Notes: a model not told the origin generated them from the letters alone. DNA of 64,000 nt from Flavobacteriaceae bacterium PS02337 (GCA_029959285.1 JASCOE010000016.1:1-64000); one strand, 5' to 3'; positions 1 through 9,540 are shown, counted from the first letter of the stretch. Program-made: numbers and translations.

Positions 1-1427
1 CCGTTTACTGTTGTGATAAGACTTGCTCCTGTCAATGAAGTACCAACTCCGCTTACCGCATTTGATGTTGCTGTTACGCCATTAACATTAGAACTTAAAG
101 TATTACCTGACAAGCCTAAAGTATTGGAAGTACCCGCTGCAATGGCTGAGGTTAAATCAATTGCGTTGCTTGCTTCTCCATTGATTGTTGAAGTCAAACT
201 ATTACCACTTGTAGATAAAATATTACTGTTAACAATAGAAACAGCCGATCCCGTTACACCGTTTACTGTTGTTGTAAGATCATTTACTGATGAAGTATTA
301 CCTACCGAAGTAGCTGCTGTAATGGCAGTTGGAGCCAATAATGTTCCTCCATCAGTTCCAACAGTTAAGATATTACCAGAATCAGTACTTACTACTTGAG
401 AAGATACAACAGTTCCCGATTCATTAGTGTAAGTAATCCTTCCTGTTGTTAAATCCTGCAATTGAGTAGTTACCGTTTCGTTAGCTTTTACAATAGTGCT
501 GATATCAACTGTCTGTGGAGTCCCTGAAGCATCCACATAACTGAACTCATTAGTCGCAGAATTAAAAGTGACATTACCCTGAGTAGTATTTACAATGTTT
601 TTAATGATTGTACTTACCGCTGGATCATTTACAATACTGTTGAAATTGGTCGTAACATCCCCTACCACATCAATGTTTACAGGAGTTCCTGACTCATTGG
701 TGTACGTATAAGAACCTGCTCCGTTATTTACTAATGTAGTTATCGTTTCATTGGCCTTCACAATAGTGCTGATATCAACTGTCTGTGGAGTCCCTAAAGC
801 ATCCACATAACTGAACTCATTGGTCGCAGAATTAAAAGTGACATTACCCTGAGTAGTATTTACAATATTTTTAATGATGGTACTAACCACAGGATCATTT
901 ACAATACTGCTGAAATTGGTCGTAACATCCCCTACCACATCAATATTTACAGGAGTTCCTGACTCATTGGTGTACGTATAAGAACCTGCTCCGTTATTTA
1001 CTAATGTAGTTACCGTTTCGTTAGCCTTTACAATAGTGCTGATATCAACTGTCTGTGGAGTCCCTGAAGCATCCACATAACTGAACTCATTAGTCGCAGA
1101 ATTAAAAGTGACATTGCCCAAACTTGGGGCAATCTCTCCAGAAATAACAATCCTATTCCATTTATTGGCATACCAGTAATAATATCCAGGTGTAACCTCC
1201 GATGTATTAGCTGTATTAAACACTAGCAGACTATTGATATTCCCATTAGTAATAGTTACAGTATCAGTAAGCCCTTTCAGATCGATTCTTGGGATTAACA
1301 CCCCTTTATCATTTGCAACAATTTCAAGCTGTGATGAAGCATTTGGCAAAACCGTTCCAATACCTACCTGCGAATAAGATGCAAAACCACACAGAAATAA
1401 AACGTACTTAAGTAATTCTTTCTTCAT
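1..1427 (-). CDS. Large repeat-containing exported protein, 5' part only (runs off the window start)
   Basis: The reading frame is open from an ATG at 1427 to the window edge, so at least 475 residues are present and the C-terminus is missing. The N-terminus is a signal peptide ending in SYSQ, followed by a 'VGIGTVLPNASSQLEI' stretch that is common in exported surface proteins of Flavobacteriia. From about residue 105 come near-identical 90-residue units (270 bp period, conserved motifs 'TPQTVDIST', 'TNESGTPVNIDV', 'GNVTFNSATNEFSYVDA'), then shorter serine/threonine/asparagine-rich units with 'NGVTGSAVSIVNSNIL'. The composition is that of a secreted adhesin or fibre-like protein. No C-terminal type IX sorting domain can be seen because the end lies outside the window. 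Function unknown. The frame and start are secure; the role is inference. Confidence 0.8.
   Translation of the reverse strand, partial: MKKELLKYVLFLCGFASYSQVGIGTVLPNASSQLEIVANDKGVLIPRIDLKGLTDTVTITNGNINSLLVFNTANTSEVTPGYYYWYANKWNRIVISGEIAPSLGNVTFNSATNEFSYVDASGTPQTVDISTIVKANETVTTLVNNGAGSYTYTNESGTPVNIDVVGDVTTNFSSIVNDPVVSTIIKNIVNTTQGNVTFNSATNEFSYVDALGTPQTVDISTIVKANETITTLVNNGAGSYTYTNESGTPVNIDVVGDVTTNFNSIVNDPAVSTIIKNIVNTTQGNVTFNSATNEFSYVDASGTPQTVDISTIVKANETVTTQLQDLTTGRITYTNESGTVVSSQVVSTDSGNILTVGTDGGTLLAPTAITAATSVGNTSSVNDLTTTVNGVTGSAVSIVNSNILSTSGNSLTSTINGEASNAIDLTSAIAAGTSNTLGLSGNTLSSNVNGVTATSNAVSGVGTSLTGASLITTVN
476..1120 (-). repeat. 270-bp tandem coding repeats
   Basis: The same block, recognisable by CAATAGTGCTGATATCAACT on the plus strand, begins at 491, 761 and 1031, an exact 270-bp spacing that equals 90 codons. 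Copies differ at only a few bases, for example codon changes giving A/L in 'VDASGTP' versus 'VDALGTP'. The high DNA identity suggests recent duplication or gene conversion. Confidence 0.85.
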
Positions 1428-1956
1428 AAATGTCTGTTTTAATAGATGAATTTAATATCCTTAAATAATTGACAAATCTCAGCAACAGGCAACAGCCTAA
1501 AATCTACCTATGTTTATCAATAATTAAGAAACCTCTGTATATTACATTTGTGTAATAATCCAAAATTCAAAAGCAAACAAATTTTCACTGTTTAAGCAAT
1601 CAAGATTTAGGATTATAATTACTGTAAAAATAACTTCCAACAAAGGAGAAGAAAAAAAAGGTGGGAGTAAAAAAAAGAGACACGCACATCTACGCATCAA
1701 ATAAAAAAAAACAAAAACACTGATTTACAACAACTTATTTATCTAAAAAAAAACAAGTGAGTACATTTGAGTATATATCATTATCATAAATAAGTCTATT
1801 ATACTTTTGCATCTATCAAAAAATTACAAAGCGTACATAAAAATCATCAAAAATCTCTTTTACTTTGAAAAAAATAAGAATTTCATAAAAAAGAAAATAG
1901 CTATGGGGATAGTTCTATATTAAAACTATTGCTGAAGATTCTTGAGATTATGGGAG
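1428..1956. other. Intergenic region, no gene seen
   Basis: About 530 very AT-rich bases lie between the starts and ends of two minus-strand genes. A TACATTTG box at 1543-1550 matches the Bacteroidota -7 element on the plus strand but faces away from both genes. I see no convincing coding frame or RNA gene here. Confidence 0.4.
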
Positions 1957-2901
1957 CTATAAATCCCTAAGATTACGACTAATTATAAAAATATTTATAT
2001 CTTCTGAGGTAAGATTCATTTTGCGTCTAATTCTGTATTTTTTTGATTCAATTGAACGCACAGAACTGTTGGTGAACCTAGCAATATCTTTAGTTTTAAA
2101 ATTTAGTCTGATGTACACGCAGATTTCTATTTCGGTCTGAACCAATTGAGGATAATCAGATTTTAATTTATCAATAAAGCAGGGTGCTTTTTCTTTAAAC
2201 TTCACAAAAAAAGCAGAAGCATTAGACTCTGCCAGCAAAATCAAATCATTTAAGTCATTATATGAAATACTGCTTTCATTTAATTTCTCTATTTTTTTTT
2301 GAGAATCCTTTTGTATATTATAATAAACAAGTAGAAGATCCTGCTTTCTATTGATAAAGTAAATGGTAATCAGAATCCAAATTACAGAACTAACTAAAGA
2401 AGTTATAAAAAAATCCTCTTGTATTTCCAATGTAAAATCTGAATCATAAAACAATAAATGATCTGTATAAAAATTTACTGCCAATTCTATTACTATTACA
2501 GCAACGATTATAAGAATATCTATTTTACTTTCAGAAATATTATATATAAAAGGAATACTTAAAAGTAATGGAATATAATAAAGAGTGATTCCTGAGTGAA
2601 ATCCACGACAGGAACTCACATAGAAAATTGTAAAAGAAAAAACAACATAGAATGTTGTTTTTACATTTTTGAGAAATTTAAATTTTTTTGACAAAACATA
2701 AAACATAAAAAAGGAAAGGCATAATAGATAAACTGTAAAGCCATAAAAACCATAATACCAGTCAAATATTCCCAAAATAAAATTTTGAACAACAAATAAA
2801 AAAATGTAAATATTAAGATATTTAAAATACTCAGCTTTGATTTCATCATCAAAATCTGAAATACCGTTGTTAATTATTCTATTGTTAAAAAAATTACTCA
2901 T
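1957..2901 (-). CDS. Membrane-bound LuxR-type helix-turn-helix regulator
   Basis: The product has 314 residues and an ATG start. Residues about 28-190 form roughly six hydrophobic helices. These are followed by a short linker and a C-terminal LuxR/GerE-type DNA-binding domain: residues about 245-310 carry 'LVQTEIEICVYIRLNFKTKD', 'IARFTNSSVRSIESKKYRIR' and 'RKMNLT'. This layout (membrane sensor plus C-terminal HTH, without a receiver domain) is common in Bacteroidota, where the HTH resembles that of Y_Y_Y-domain regulators. The ligand is unknown. The gene stands alone and precedes the repeat-protein gene on the same strand with a 530-base gap, so regulation of that protein is possible but unproven. 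Confidence 0.75.
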   Translation of the reverse strand: MSNFFNNRIINNGISDFDDEIKAEYFKYLNIYIFLFVVQNFILGIFDWYYGFYGFTVYLLCLSFFMFYVLSKKFKFLKNVKTTFYVVFSFTIFYVSSCRGFHSGITLYYIPLLLSIPFIYNISESKIDILIIVAVIVIELAVNFYTDHLLFYDSDFTLEIQEDFFITSLVSSVIWILITIYFINRKQDLLLVYYNIQKDSQKKIEKLNESSISYNDLNDLILLAESNASAFFVKFKEKAPCFIDKLKSDYPQLVQTEIEICVYIRLNFKTKDIARFTNSSVRSIESKKYRIRRKMNLTSEDINIFIISRNLRDL

Positions 2902-3905
2902 ATATCAGTTTTAATATAAGATCCCCTTTATTTTGTTTTTTATAATTTTAAATTTGTGCTATTTTTCTTCGACTCACCAAACTTAACTTTCTTTTGAGTT
3001 TTAATATAAATCTTTACAAATATCTCTACACTCTTTCCATTTATCATTTTGTAACCACCAAACACCAATGTAATTTTATAATTTAAGATTTTTTTAAGTA
3101 CCAAAATAGAATTTGGACCACAAGCTGAAAAATAAGAATTGATTTTAAATCAATACCGGAAACTTTGCACGGTATTTTAAATTCATTTTCCTCAATACTG
3201 ATTAAACGAACATTGTTCCTTTTGGGATAAGAAACAAAATGTATTCATCTGAAATCAAATTAAAATTCTCTCATCAGTAAAGCATTGAATTTACTCCCAA
3301 AGAACATTCGTTGGGGAGCATTGCAAAAATAAAACAAAAATAATTTATTTAAAAATTTTTATATATTGCACCAGTAATTTTTAAATTGGATGGGGTATCT
3401 TTTTTGCTACAAAACTTAAAATTGTTAAAAAAGATTATATATCGAGATATGCTCTACTTTGTTAATTTGTAAAAATTAAAAATTTAAATTCTAGTATTTT
3501 TATTTATAATTTGCATTTTGTTATTGAATAATAACGTTTTTTTTTTGCAAGTCTAAGCCATTGAAATTCAATAAATTTATGCTAAAATAGAACCATAGAA
3601 ATTGTGGATATGCAAATACATAGTAGAGAAAAAGTTAAGCTATATTTTTGTAATTAGTTAATTTATTAAATTCTTCAATAATTTTATAATTCAAAGCAGA
3701 ATACCTTATTTCTTCCGTTTTTTCATTTTGATTTTTTTTCGGAGCAACTCCTTAATTTGAAAATAGATCATTTTAAAAAGGGAAGCATTATGATACCCAA
3801 GCAAAGCAATGATCAATTTGCTCCGGAATTAGCTGGGCCGTTTTCTTCAGAAATTGGCTGAACATATACTCTTCCTCTGATTTACCTTCTCTGCAGCAAA
3901 ACTAC
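2902..3905. other. Gene-poor AT-rich stretch with decayed coding remnants near 3640-3905
   Basis: No intact gene is seen. On the minus strand, pieces in different frames read like protein: 'SEEEYMFSQFLKKTAQLIPE' (about 3880-3810) continues in another frame as 'ALLGYHNASLFKMIYFQIKE' (to about 3740) and then as 'RYSALNYKIIEEFNKLTNY'. This looks like one gene broken by frameshifts. I do not recognise its family. The rest (2902-3640) is low-complexity AT-rich sequence. Confidence 0.3.
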
Positions 3906-4400
3906 TTAATATTCCATAACGATATATTTACTTACGCTTTTTAAAATGACATCAACAATTTTATTTCCATAGAAGCAACTGATTTCTTTCTTTTCATCTT
4001 GATTGCCACGCTCAAAAATCCTTTTTACAACAGTTTTTTTGTTTATGCCAATCCATTTATTAATGTCTGTATCCAATAAAATAATTTTTCTAATCTGCAT
4101 CAGATCACACTTAAGATTATTCTGATTTTACAATATTCGTTTTTTCTTTTTTTTCTTCTCAACATCATAGAATACTTGTAGCACCATAAAATAGCCCTCC
4201 TTGATATCAAGGATATTTTCAATTTTCATGGCAAGGGATATATTCATTCTTCGTCCACACTTAGTAATTGCCGTAACTGTCTCAGGAAACTCGCTAACTG
4301 AAATAGCAAACTGTCTCTTTCCGAGTTTTCTCTTTTGAAGTTTCCGCTCCAAGACAAAACCTGGGTGAATCTATTTGATTGTTTCAAGTGAAGTTTTCAT
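3906..4400 (-). pseudogene. HigA-like (XRE-type plasmid-maintenance) antitoxin, broken by two in-frame stops
   Basis: One frame from an ATG at 4398-4400 reads 'MKTSLETIK', a TAG stop (4371-4373), 'IHPGFVLERKLQKRKLGKRQ', the HTH-like 'FPETVTAITKCGRRMNISLA', 'MKIENILDIKEGYFMVLQVF', then a TAA stop (4128-4130), and 'MQIRKIILLDTDINKWIGIN' with 'IFERGNQDEKKEISCFYG' to the end. The order matches Bacteroidota HTH antidote proteins of the HigA type, whose C-terminal part has 'LFWDTD..' and 'RVFERGNEEEK' motifs; I recall this from family knowledge. Both lesions are nonsense changes in the same frame, so no frameshift is needed. No intact toxin partner is visible downstream on the same strand. Confidence 0.6.
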
Positions 4401-5010
4401 GATATAAAAACAAACAATTTTGTTTACACAAAAATGTTAAAGAATTAGAAACAGGACTATTGAAGTTTCCGCAACTCAATTTCATAGAAAAAGGACTGAA
4501 AGCAAACCAAGATATTACTTGCGTTAGAATGAATAAATATAAAAGTCGGCACCATCTACCTTTAGCAATTATTGCACTCCGTATCCACTTGCTAACTCCA
4601 AAGTCATTCAATCATATCATAATTTCTATTCCAATCAAAGCTCATCAAAAAATTCACTTAAAATTTTTACTTGAAATGGACTAAAAAATGCTGCTAAGAT
4701 ATTATTCTAAGAATACCCAACGCGAATAATTACAACATACTTTTTATCGCTATACAATACTTATAACAGATGCTTGGACATCCTACTTTCTATTTTCCTG
4801 TTTTGAAAACATTTTATGTTGGAGCAAGACAAGAGAAATTAAACAGTAAAATCCTTAAAATTAAAATTATGGAAATCACAAGCAAAATACCAACAGATAG
4901 ATCGTTCAAAAAGTAAACAATAACAAAAAAGTGGTCAATTTTAGTATTGTCTTCAATGACAATGTTGCCTTTTTTATATTAATTAAGAACCTTTCTTGTA
5001 ATCAAAAAAA
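4401..5010. other. Gene-poor stretch without a convincing gene
   Basis: Short open frames exist on both strands. One at 4770-4916 on the plus strand (48 codons, starting MLGHPTFYFPVLK) has protein-like composition, but I recognise no family and it follows directly after a stop codon, so it may be a remnant. The region separates the decayed antitoxin from the end of the epimerase operon. Confidence 0.3.
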
Positions 5011-5853
5011 TTATTTGTTTAAATTCTGTTTAAGAAACTCAAGACTTCCTACAGCCAATTCCAGATCATTGTGGAGCGATGTCTGCCACAAAGAAACTGC
5101 CTGTTGCATACCGGGAACTGCTGATGAAAAATTCTCCAAAACAAGATTTCCTTCGAAATCAATTTCTTTAAGAGCTTTAAAAAGTTCCTGCCAATTTACA
5201 GTTCCTTCTCCGGGCATTCCTCTGTTACTTTCTGTAATATGCAGGTGTTTTAATAACTTTCCTGATGCTATAACCGGATCGTAAAAATTTTTCTCTTCAA
5301 TATTCATATGAAAAGTATCCAGATGAACTGCAAGATTTGGTTGATTCGTTTTTTGAATAAGCTCTAAAACGTTTTCCGCTGTATTACAAACGTAACTTTC
5401 GTATCGGTTTATTGGTTCAATACCAACTGTTATTCCGAGTTTTTGAGCATAGAGTGCTGCTTTTCCCCATACTTCTGTAATAATTTCTTTTTCATCAGCG
5501 GTAATGGGATTTCCGGTAAATACTCCTATGCCCCCATGTAACACGCCTCCTAAAAAAGTTGCATCCAGACCGGCAGTTTTATCAAGTGCTTTACATATTA
5601 ATTTTAAGGCTTCATCAGGATAAAAAGAAATATGAGCTTCTTTTGGCAGATTTAGTGAACATGCTACCTCAAGATTATTTTCCCTAAGTTGTTTTTTTAC
5701 TGTTTGTGCATCAAAATCCATACTATTAGGCAGTAGAATTTCGATCATGTCAAAACCGGTTTCTGCTGTTTTTTTTATTGCATAATGCCCGGATTCTGCT
5801 GTCCATAAAGGAGTTATCCAGGAAAGGAGAGAGGCTCCAAATTTTACTTTCAT
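5011..5853 (-). CDS. D-tagatose/D-psicose 3-epimerase family sugar epimerase
   Basis: The product has 280 residues, a TIM-barrel of the xylose-isomerase-like superfamily. Four putative metal ligands fall at E146 ('GIEPINRYE'), D179 ('HLDTFHMNIEE'), H205 ('LKHLHITES') and E240 ('LVLENFS'). Their spacing of 33, 26 and 35 residues equals that of the Agrobacterium D-psicose 3-epimerase ligands as I recall them. These enzymes interconvert ketohexoses at C3, for example D-allulose (psicose) and D-fructose, in the cytoplasm. The ATG at 5853 is chosen because it begins 'MKVKFGASL' and lies 14 bases after the porin stop; a longer frame would overlap the porin. It is the last gene of an operon with a fructokinase, so conversion of a rare ketohexose to fructose is the likely role. 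Exact substrate is inferred; L-ribulose 3-epimerase activity is an alternative. Confidence 0.82.
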   Translation of the reverse strand: MKVKFGASLLSWITPLWTAESGHYAIKKTAETGFDMIEILLPNSMDFDAQTVKKQLRENNLEVACSLNLPKEAHISFYPDEALKLICKALDKTAGLDATFLGGVLHGGIGVFTGNPITADEKEIITEVWGKAALYAQKLGITVGIEPINRYESYVCNTAENVLELIQKTNQPNLAVHLDTFHMNIEEKNFYDPVIASGKLLKHLHITESNRGMPGEGTVNWQELFKALKEIDFEGNLVLENFSSAVPGMQQAVSLWQTSLHNDLELAVGSLEFLKQNLNK

Positions 5854-5867
5854 ATCATTTTTTTTAA

Positions 5868-7280
5868 TTAAAATACCCACCATTCTGAACGTACCCCAAA
5901 ATAAGTCCCAATTCTTTTTTGTCCCGCTTGTTGTAAAAATGAAGAGTACATAGCATCTTTTGCATAATCATTATAGCGGGAAACCTCGGCAATAAATCTC
6001 AAATGCGGTCGCGCCCACGGACTACGCTCAGCTGTAGGTACAATGGTAGGCGCAAAGGCAAACTTGACCATTGAAGCAATTGGATTATAACTGTCCTTTC
6101 TTGCAGTGTAGTGAAGCTCAGAGACCAAATGAAACCAATTGGTAAGATAATAAATCACTCTTGTACCAATCGCGAGATCTGTTTTATAATTGTAAATACT
6201 CTTGTCATAAAAGTCGGTAGCCATGCCGTTTGTATTGGCACCGCCTTTACTTTGTGTGTAAACGGCATACGGGTTAAGACTTATTTTGTCTGAAAGATTA
6301 AGCATAAGATGTTCAACCATCGTAAACGAATATGCTCCTTTGTAGGTTTGATTATCAGCTTGAGGTGCACCAAAAGTACGCCAGGTTTGTGTGTTACCGT
6401 TATCACCTCCATTAGCTATTCCGGTTCCATAACGAACAGAAAATTGATTAAAAGACCCAGTTTTTCTTGTTTCCAGTTCCGAGTTTATCTTCACACCAGC
6501 CACAAATCCATTATCAGAAGGAAAGGCCGGATCTGCGTTTTTGCTTACAGCAGGAACATGATGGTATTCTGCCAATAATTTTATAAGATGCTTTTGGGAT
6601 AAAATAAAACTTTGCTCCGCTACCATAACTTCCCGCTGACGATAGGTGAGGAATTTATTTCCAGATATGATATTCGAATAAGAATAAGGTGTTGCATTAC
6701 CGGAAGATGTTGTGTCGATTGCAGCCGGGAAAAACATTGAAAACGAAGAATTTTTATATTTTATACCAAATCCCTGAGAAGAATGATCATCAAAATAAAA
6801 ATAATCAGCAATATGTACATCATCGTAGCGCATGTATCTTGCCCCGGCCCATACCGTCCAGGGGCTTCCTACAATATTACGTGCTTCAACAAAAGCTTCT
6901 GGAAGGCTGACAATCATACCATCTGTTGATCCTGAATTTACATTTCCTAAAAACGTACCATTCGAAGAATAAAAAGCAAGCCTTACCTGAAAATCAATTT
7001 CGGTACTTTCCTTATTGGCATTTACCGGTATAAAATGAAAAGAAGGAAGTAAATCTACATAATCCCCCTGATCCATTCTGCCTCCGAGTGAACCCTGATT
7101 CAAAAGATTCAGCTGACGCCCGGTATGACCTTCGATATCTGGAGAATAGCCAAAACCGATTCTTCCGGTAGTTCCAAACGAAAAGTTTTTATTTTTGATA
7201 ACAATCTGACTATGAACAGAAATTGCAGATAAAAGTAAAACCATTGCGCTGAAATACTTGTAAAACACATTCTGTTTCAT
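5868..7280 (-). CDS. LamB-type carbohydrate porin
   Basis: The product has 470 residues with a signal peptide ending near 'ISVHSQ'. The mature protein begins 'FSFGTTGRIGFGYSP' and carries 'SPWTVWAGARYMRYDDVHIA' followed by 'DYFYFDDHSSQGFGI', which parallels the '[20 protein letters not shown]' segment of the maltoporin LamB. It ends with an aromatic residue (WWVF), typical of outer-membrane beta-barrels. The predicted role is passive entry of sugar through the outer membrane, feeding the FucP-type transporter. Its start overlaps the end of the transporter gene by four bases (ATGA), so the two are translationally coupled. A LamB-like porin instead of a SusC/SusD pair is notable for a Bacteroidota sugar operon. 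The family call is good; the transported sugar is inferred from neighbours. Confidence 0.8.
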   Translation of the reverse strand: MKQNVFYKYFSAMVLLLSAISVHSQIVIKNKNFSFGTTGRIGFGYSPDIEGHTGRQLNLLNQGSLGGRMDQGDYVDLLPSFHFIPVNANKESTEIDFQVRLAFYSSNGTFLGNVNSGSTDGMIVSLPEAFVEARNIVGSPWTVWAGARYMRYDDVHIADYFYFDDHSSQGFGIKYKNSSFSMFFPAAIDTTSSGNATPYSYSNIISGNKFLTYRQREVMVAEQSFILSQKHLIKLLAEYHHVPAVSKNADPAFPSDNGFVAGVKINSELETRKTGSFNQFSVRYGTGIANGGDNGNTQTWRTFGAPQADNQTYKGAYSFTMVEHLMLNLSDKISLNPYAVYTQSKGGANTNGMATDFYDKSIYNYKTDLAIGTRVIYYLTNWFHLVSELHYTARKDSYNPIASMVKFAFAPTIVPTAERSPWARPHLRFIAEVSRYNDYAKDAMYSSFLQQAGQKRIGTYFGVRSEWWVF

Positions 7281-8539
7281 ATACTTATACCGTTTACAAC
7301 CTTAGCTTGTGTTCCTAATGTTTTTGGTTTATAATATTTTACAGCAAACAAAAGTATAACTACATAACAAACGATAGGCAACAGGTAAGCATAAGCAATA
7401 TTTGTATTGGCAACAAATCCCATAATTGGAGGGAACACAGCACCACCAAACATAGCCATCACCAGAAAAGAAGATGCTTGTTCCGTTTTGTTTCCTAATT
7501 TTTTTAATCCAAGGCTAAAAATTGTTGGGTACATAACACTTAAAAAGAAATTTAGCATAATCAAAGAGGCAAAGGATACCCATCCAAAGCTTTGAGAAAT
7601 TAGGATACAAAGCACCATATTGCAAATACTGTAAACCGCAAGTAGTTTATTAGGAGCTATAAAGCGCATTAAAAATGTACCAATAAAACGACCAATCATC
7701 ATCATTGCCATACTTAGCGAAAAGTAATAAGCCACCTGATTATCTGCAAGACCAGTTTTTTCAACACCGTAATTGATAAAGTAAGCCCAGGTTCCGCCTT
7801 GAGCACCAATGTTAAAAAACTGTGCTGTTACTGCCCAAATAAAATGGCGTTGACGGTATAAAGGAGCATTAAGTACTACATCTGGGTTTTGCGAATCTGT
7901 TGTGTTGTCACCATGTTCTCCATGTGCGTTTTTTAAAGCGGGTACTTTTACAAACCAAAAAGCGAGTGCGATGGTAAGAATTACTCCGCCTATAATCAGG
8001 TATAAACTTTTTACAGATTCAAGACCTTCAGCTCCTTTGGTGTTTAGGATAAAAAAACCACCTAAAAGCGGGCCTATTATTGCGCCCAAACCATTAAAGG
8101 ATTGTGCAAAATTAATACGCTGATCGCTGGTACGTTCATCGCCAAGGGATGCGATAAAAGGGTGAGCAACGGTTTCGAGAGTAGCCAGTCCGGATGCAAG
8201 TATAAATAAAGCAACTCTAAAATAGGTAAATGATTCGTTTTGTGCAGCAGGTACAAATAAAAATGCGCCAAGAGCATAAAGAAGCAGTCCTAATAATACG
8301 CCTTTTTTGTAGCCGTACTTTTTCATGAATAATCCTGCCGGAATTCCCATAACGGCATAAGCGCCAAAAATGGATAACTGCACCAATCCGGATTCTGATT
8401 TGCTGATGTGCAATACATTTTGAAAGTGTTTGTTAAGAACATCTCCCATCGTAATGGCTATTGCCCAAAACAGAAACAAAGAAGTAACAAAAATGAAGGT
8501 AATGGTATATTTTTTTTCGGTAAATTTTGCCTGTGACAT
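7277..8539 (-). CDS. Sugar:proton symporter, FucP/FHS family of the major facilitator superfamily
   Basis: The product has 420 residues with about 12 hydrophobic helices. The N-terminal part has 'FLFWAIAITMGDVLNKHFQ', corresponding to the 'GF..GLND.L...FQ' signature of fucose/glucose/galactose:H+ symporters, followed by 'GAYAVMGIPAGLFMKKYGYK'. A hydrophilic loop rich in H, G and D lies between helices 6 and 7. The protein is expected in the inner membrane, taking up a monosaccharide. It lies between the fructokinase (23-base gap) and the porin (ATGA overlap) in the same operon, so a hexose such as fructose or allulose is the probable substrate. It is full-length with no anomalies. Confidence 0.85.
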   Translation of the reverse strand: MSQAKFTEKKYTITFIFVTSLFLFWAIAITMGDVLNKHFQNVLHISKSESGLVQLSIFGAYAVMGIPAGLFMKKYGYKKGVLLGLLLYALGAFLFVPAAQNESFTYFRVALFILASGLATLETVAHPFIASLGDERTSDQRINFAQSFNGLGAIIGPLLGGFFILNTKGAEGLESVKSLYLIIGGVILTIALAFWFVKVPALKNAHGEHGDNTTDSQNPDVVLNAPLYRQRHFIWAVTAQFFNIGAQGGTWAYFINYGVEKTGLADNQVAYYFSLSMAMMMIGRFIGTFLMRFIAPNKLLAVYSICNMVLCILISQSFGWVSFASLIMLNFFLSVMYPTIFSLGLKKLGNKTEQASSFLVMAMFGGAVFPPIMGFVANTNIAYAYLLPIVCYVVILLFAVKYYKPKTLGTQAKVVNGISI

Positions 8540-8562
8540 AATTTTAGTTTTTTAGATGTTAG

Positions 8563-9489
8563 TTAAAGTTGCGTACATGCAAGTTCCTTCTCAGAACGAA
8601 AAGATTCAAAATCCTGTAAGTTGTAATCAGGACAAGCTCCCTCTTTGGAAGTTATAAATCCGCCCAAAGCTGTGGCCTGTCTCATAATTTCTTCAGGATT
8701 TGAATTAATTATTCGCTTAGAAAGAAACCCAGCTAAAAATGCATCTCCGCTACCTACAGTGTCCGCAATTGTTACGGGAACTGCAGGAGCTTGATAATGA
8801 GAGTCTCCATTGTAGTATATCGCTCCCTTGCTTCCTTTACTGATTAAAACTTCCTTTATATTAAATGTGTCTTGTATGTATCGAATACTGTCGTCCTCAG
8901 TAGAATAATCTTTGGATAAAAAATCCAGTATAAGTCGGAGTTCGGCTTTGTTCATCTTAACAAGATCTGCCTTAAAAAGAAGCGCTTTAAGAACAGGAAG
9001 GGAATAAAAAGGAGGTCTTAAATTAACATCAAATACTTTAAATTTTGCACTTCCCAGAAGTTGAAAAAGCGTATTTCGGGATACATCAGATCTGGTTATC
9101 AGACTCCCAAAAACAAAAGCTTCGGCAGTTTCAACTTTATGGGTATAATCATTTCTAAATTCAATAAAATCCCAGGCAACTGGTTTTACAATATCATAGT
9201 GAGCCTCATTGTGCTCGTCGATAGTAGCGATTACAGTTCCGGTACCATATTGGCTATCGATTTGCGTATTTTCGGTTGCTATATTCCAATCCTGAAGTTT
9301 TTTCATAAGATCGGTTCCTAGTTGGTCATCTCCAACGCGGCTTATCATGTGGGCATCAATTCCCATTCTCATTAAATTATATGCTACATTAAAAGGTGCT
9401 CCGCCAGCGCGAGCTCCATCGGGAAATATATCCCATAATACTTCTCCATAACAATATACGGACGGCTGAATTGGTGTTTCTTGTTTCAT
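8563..9489 (-). CDS. Fructokinase-like PfkB-family carbohydrate kinase
   Basis: The product has 308 residues. The N-terminal substrate motif 'GEVLWDIFPDGARAGGAPFN' (15-34) is typical of bacterial fructokinases, and the C-terminal PfkB signature with the catalytic base is 'DTVGSGDAFLAGF' (243-255). It phosphorylates a sugar with ATP in the cytoplasm, most likely fructose to fructose 6-phosphate. It lies directly behind the LacI gene, and a LacI-type palindrome (9502-9513) sits 12 bases ahead of its ATG. With the epimerase it would bring a rare ketohexose into glycolysis. A second fructokinase-like gene at 10783-11712 belongs to the neighbouring sucrose locus. Confidence 0.85.
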   Translation of the reverse strand: MKQETPIQPSVYCYGEVLWDIFPDGARAGGAPFNVAYNLMRMGIDAHMISRVGDDQLGTDLMKKLQDWNIATENTQIDSQYGTGTVIATIDEHNEAHYDIVKPVAWDFIEFRNDYTHKVETAEAFVFGSLITRSDVSRNTLFQLLGSAKFKVFDVNLRPPFYSLPVLKALLFKADLVKMNKAELRLILDFLSKDYSTEDDSIRYIQDTFNIKEVLISKGSKGAIYYNGDSHYQAPAVPVTIADTVGSGDAFLAGFLSKRIINSNPEEIMRQATALGGFITSKEGACPDYNLQDFESFRSEKELACTQL

Positions 9490-9501
9490 AATTAGTAAAG
9501 G

Positions 9502-9513
9502 TTAAACGTTTAA
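9502..9513. promoter_or_regulatory. LacI-family operator (internal, ahead of fructokinase)
   Basis: TTAAACGTTTAA is a perfect 12-bp palindrome with the central CG typical of LacI/GalR-family operators. It lies in the 51-base gap between the LacI gene and the fructokinase gene. An identical palindrome lies ahead of the LacI gene at 10594-10605. Confidence 0.75.
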
Positions 9514-9540
9514 TCAAATTGATAAATAAAAAAGGTCTGG

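Noticed and set aside
13-399. Open plus-strand frame of 128 codons
   Set aside because: It is antisense to the repeat protein on the minus strand; its composition (strings of valine, leucine, proline) mirrors the repeat codons and it has no plausible start context.
476-1120. CRISPR-like regular repeats
   Set aside because: The 270-bp units are contiguous coding repeats in one reading frame without spacers or cas genes nearby.
4460-4684. Overlapping open frames on both strands in the gene-poor stretch
   Set aside because: Neither matches a family or has a promoter, and they shadow each other; left unannotated.
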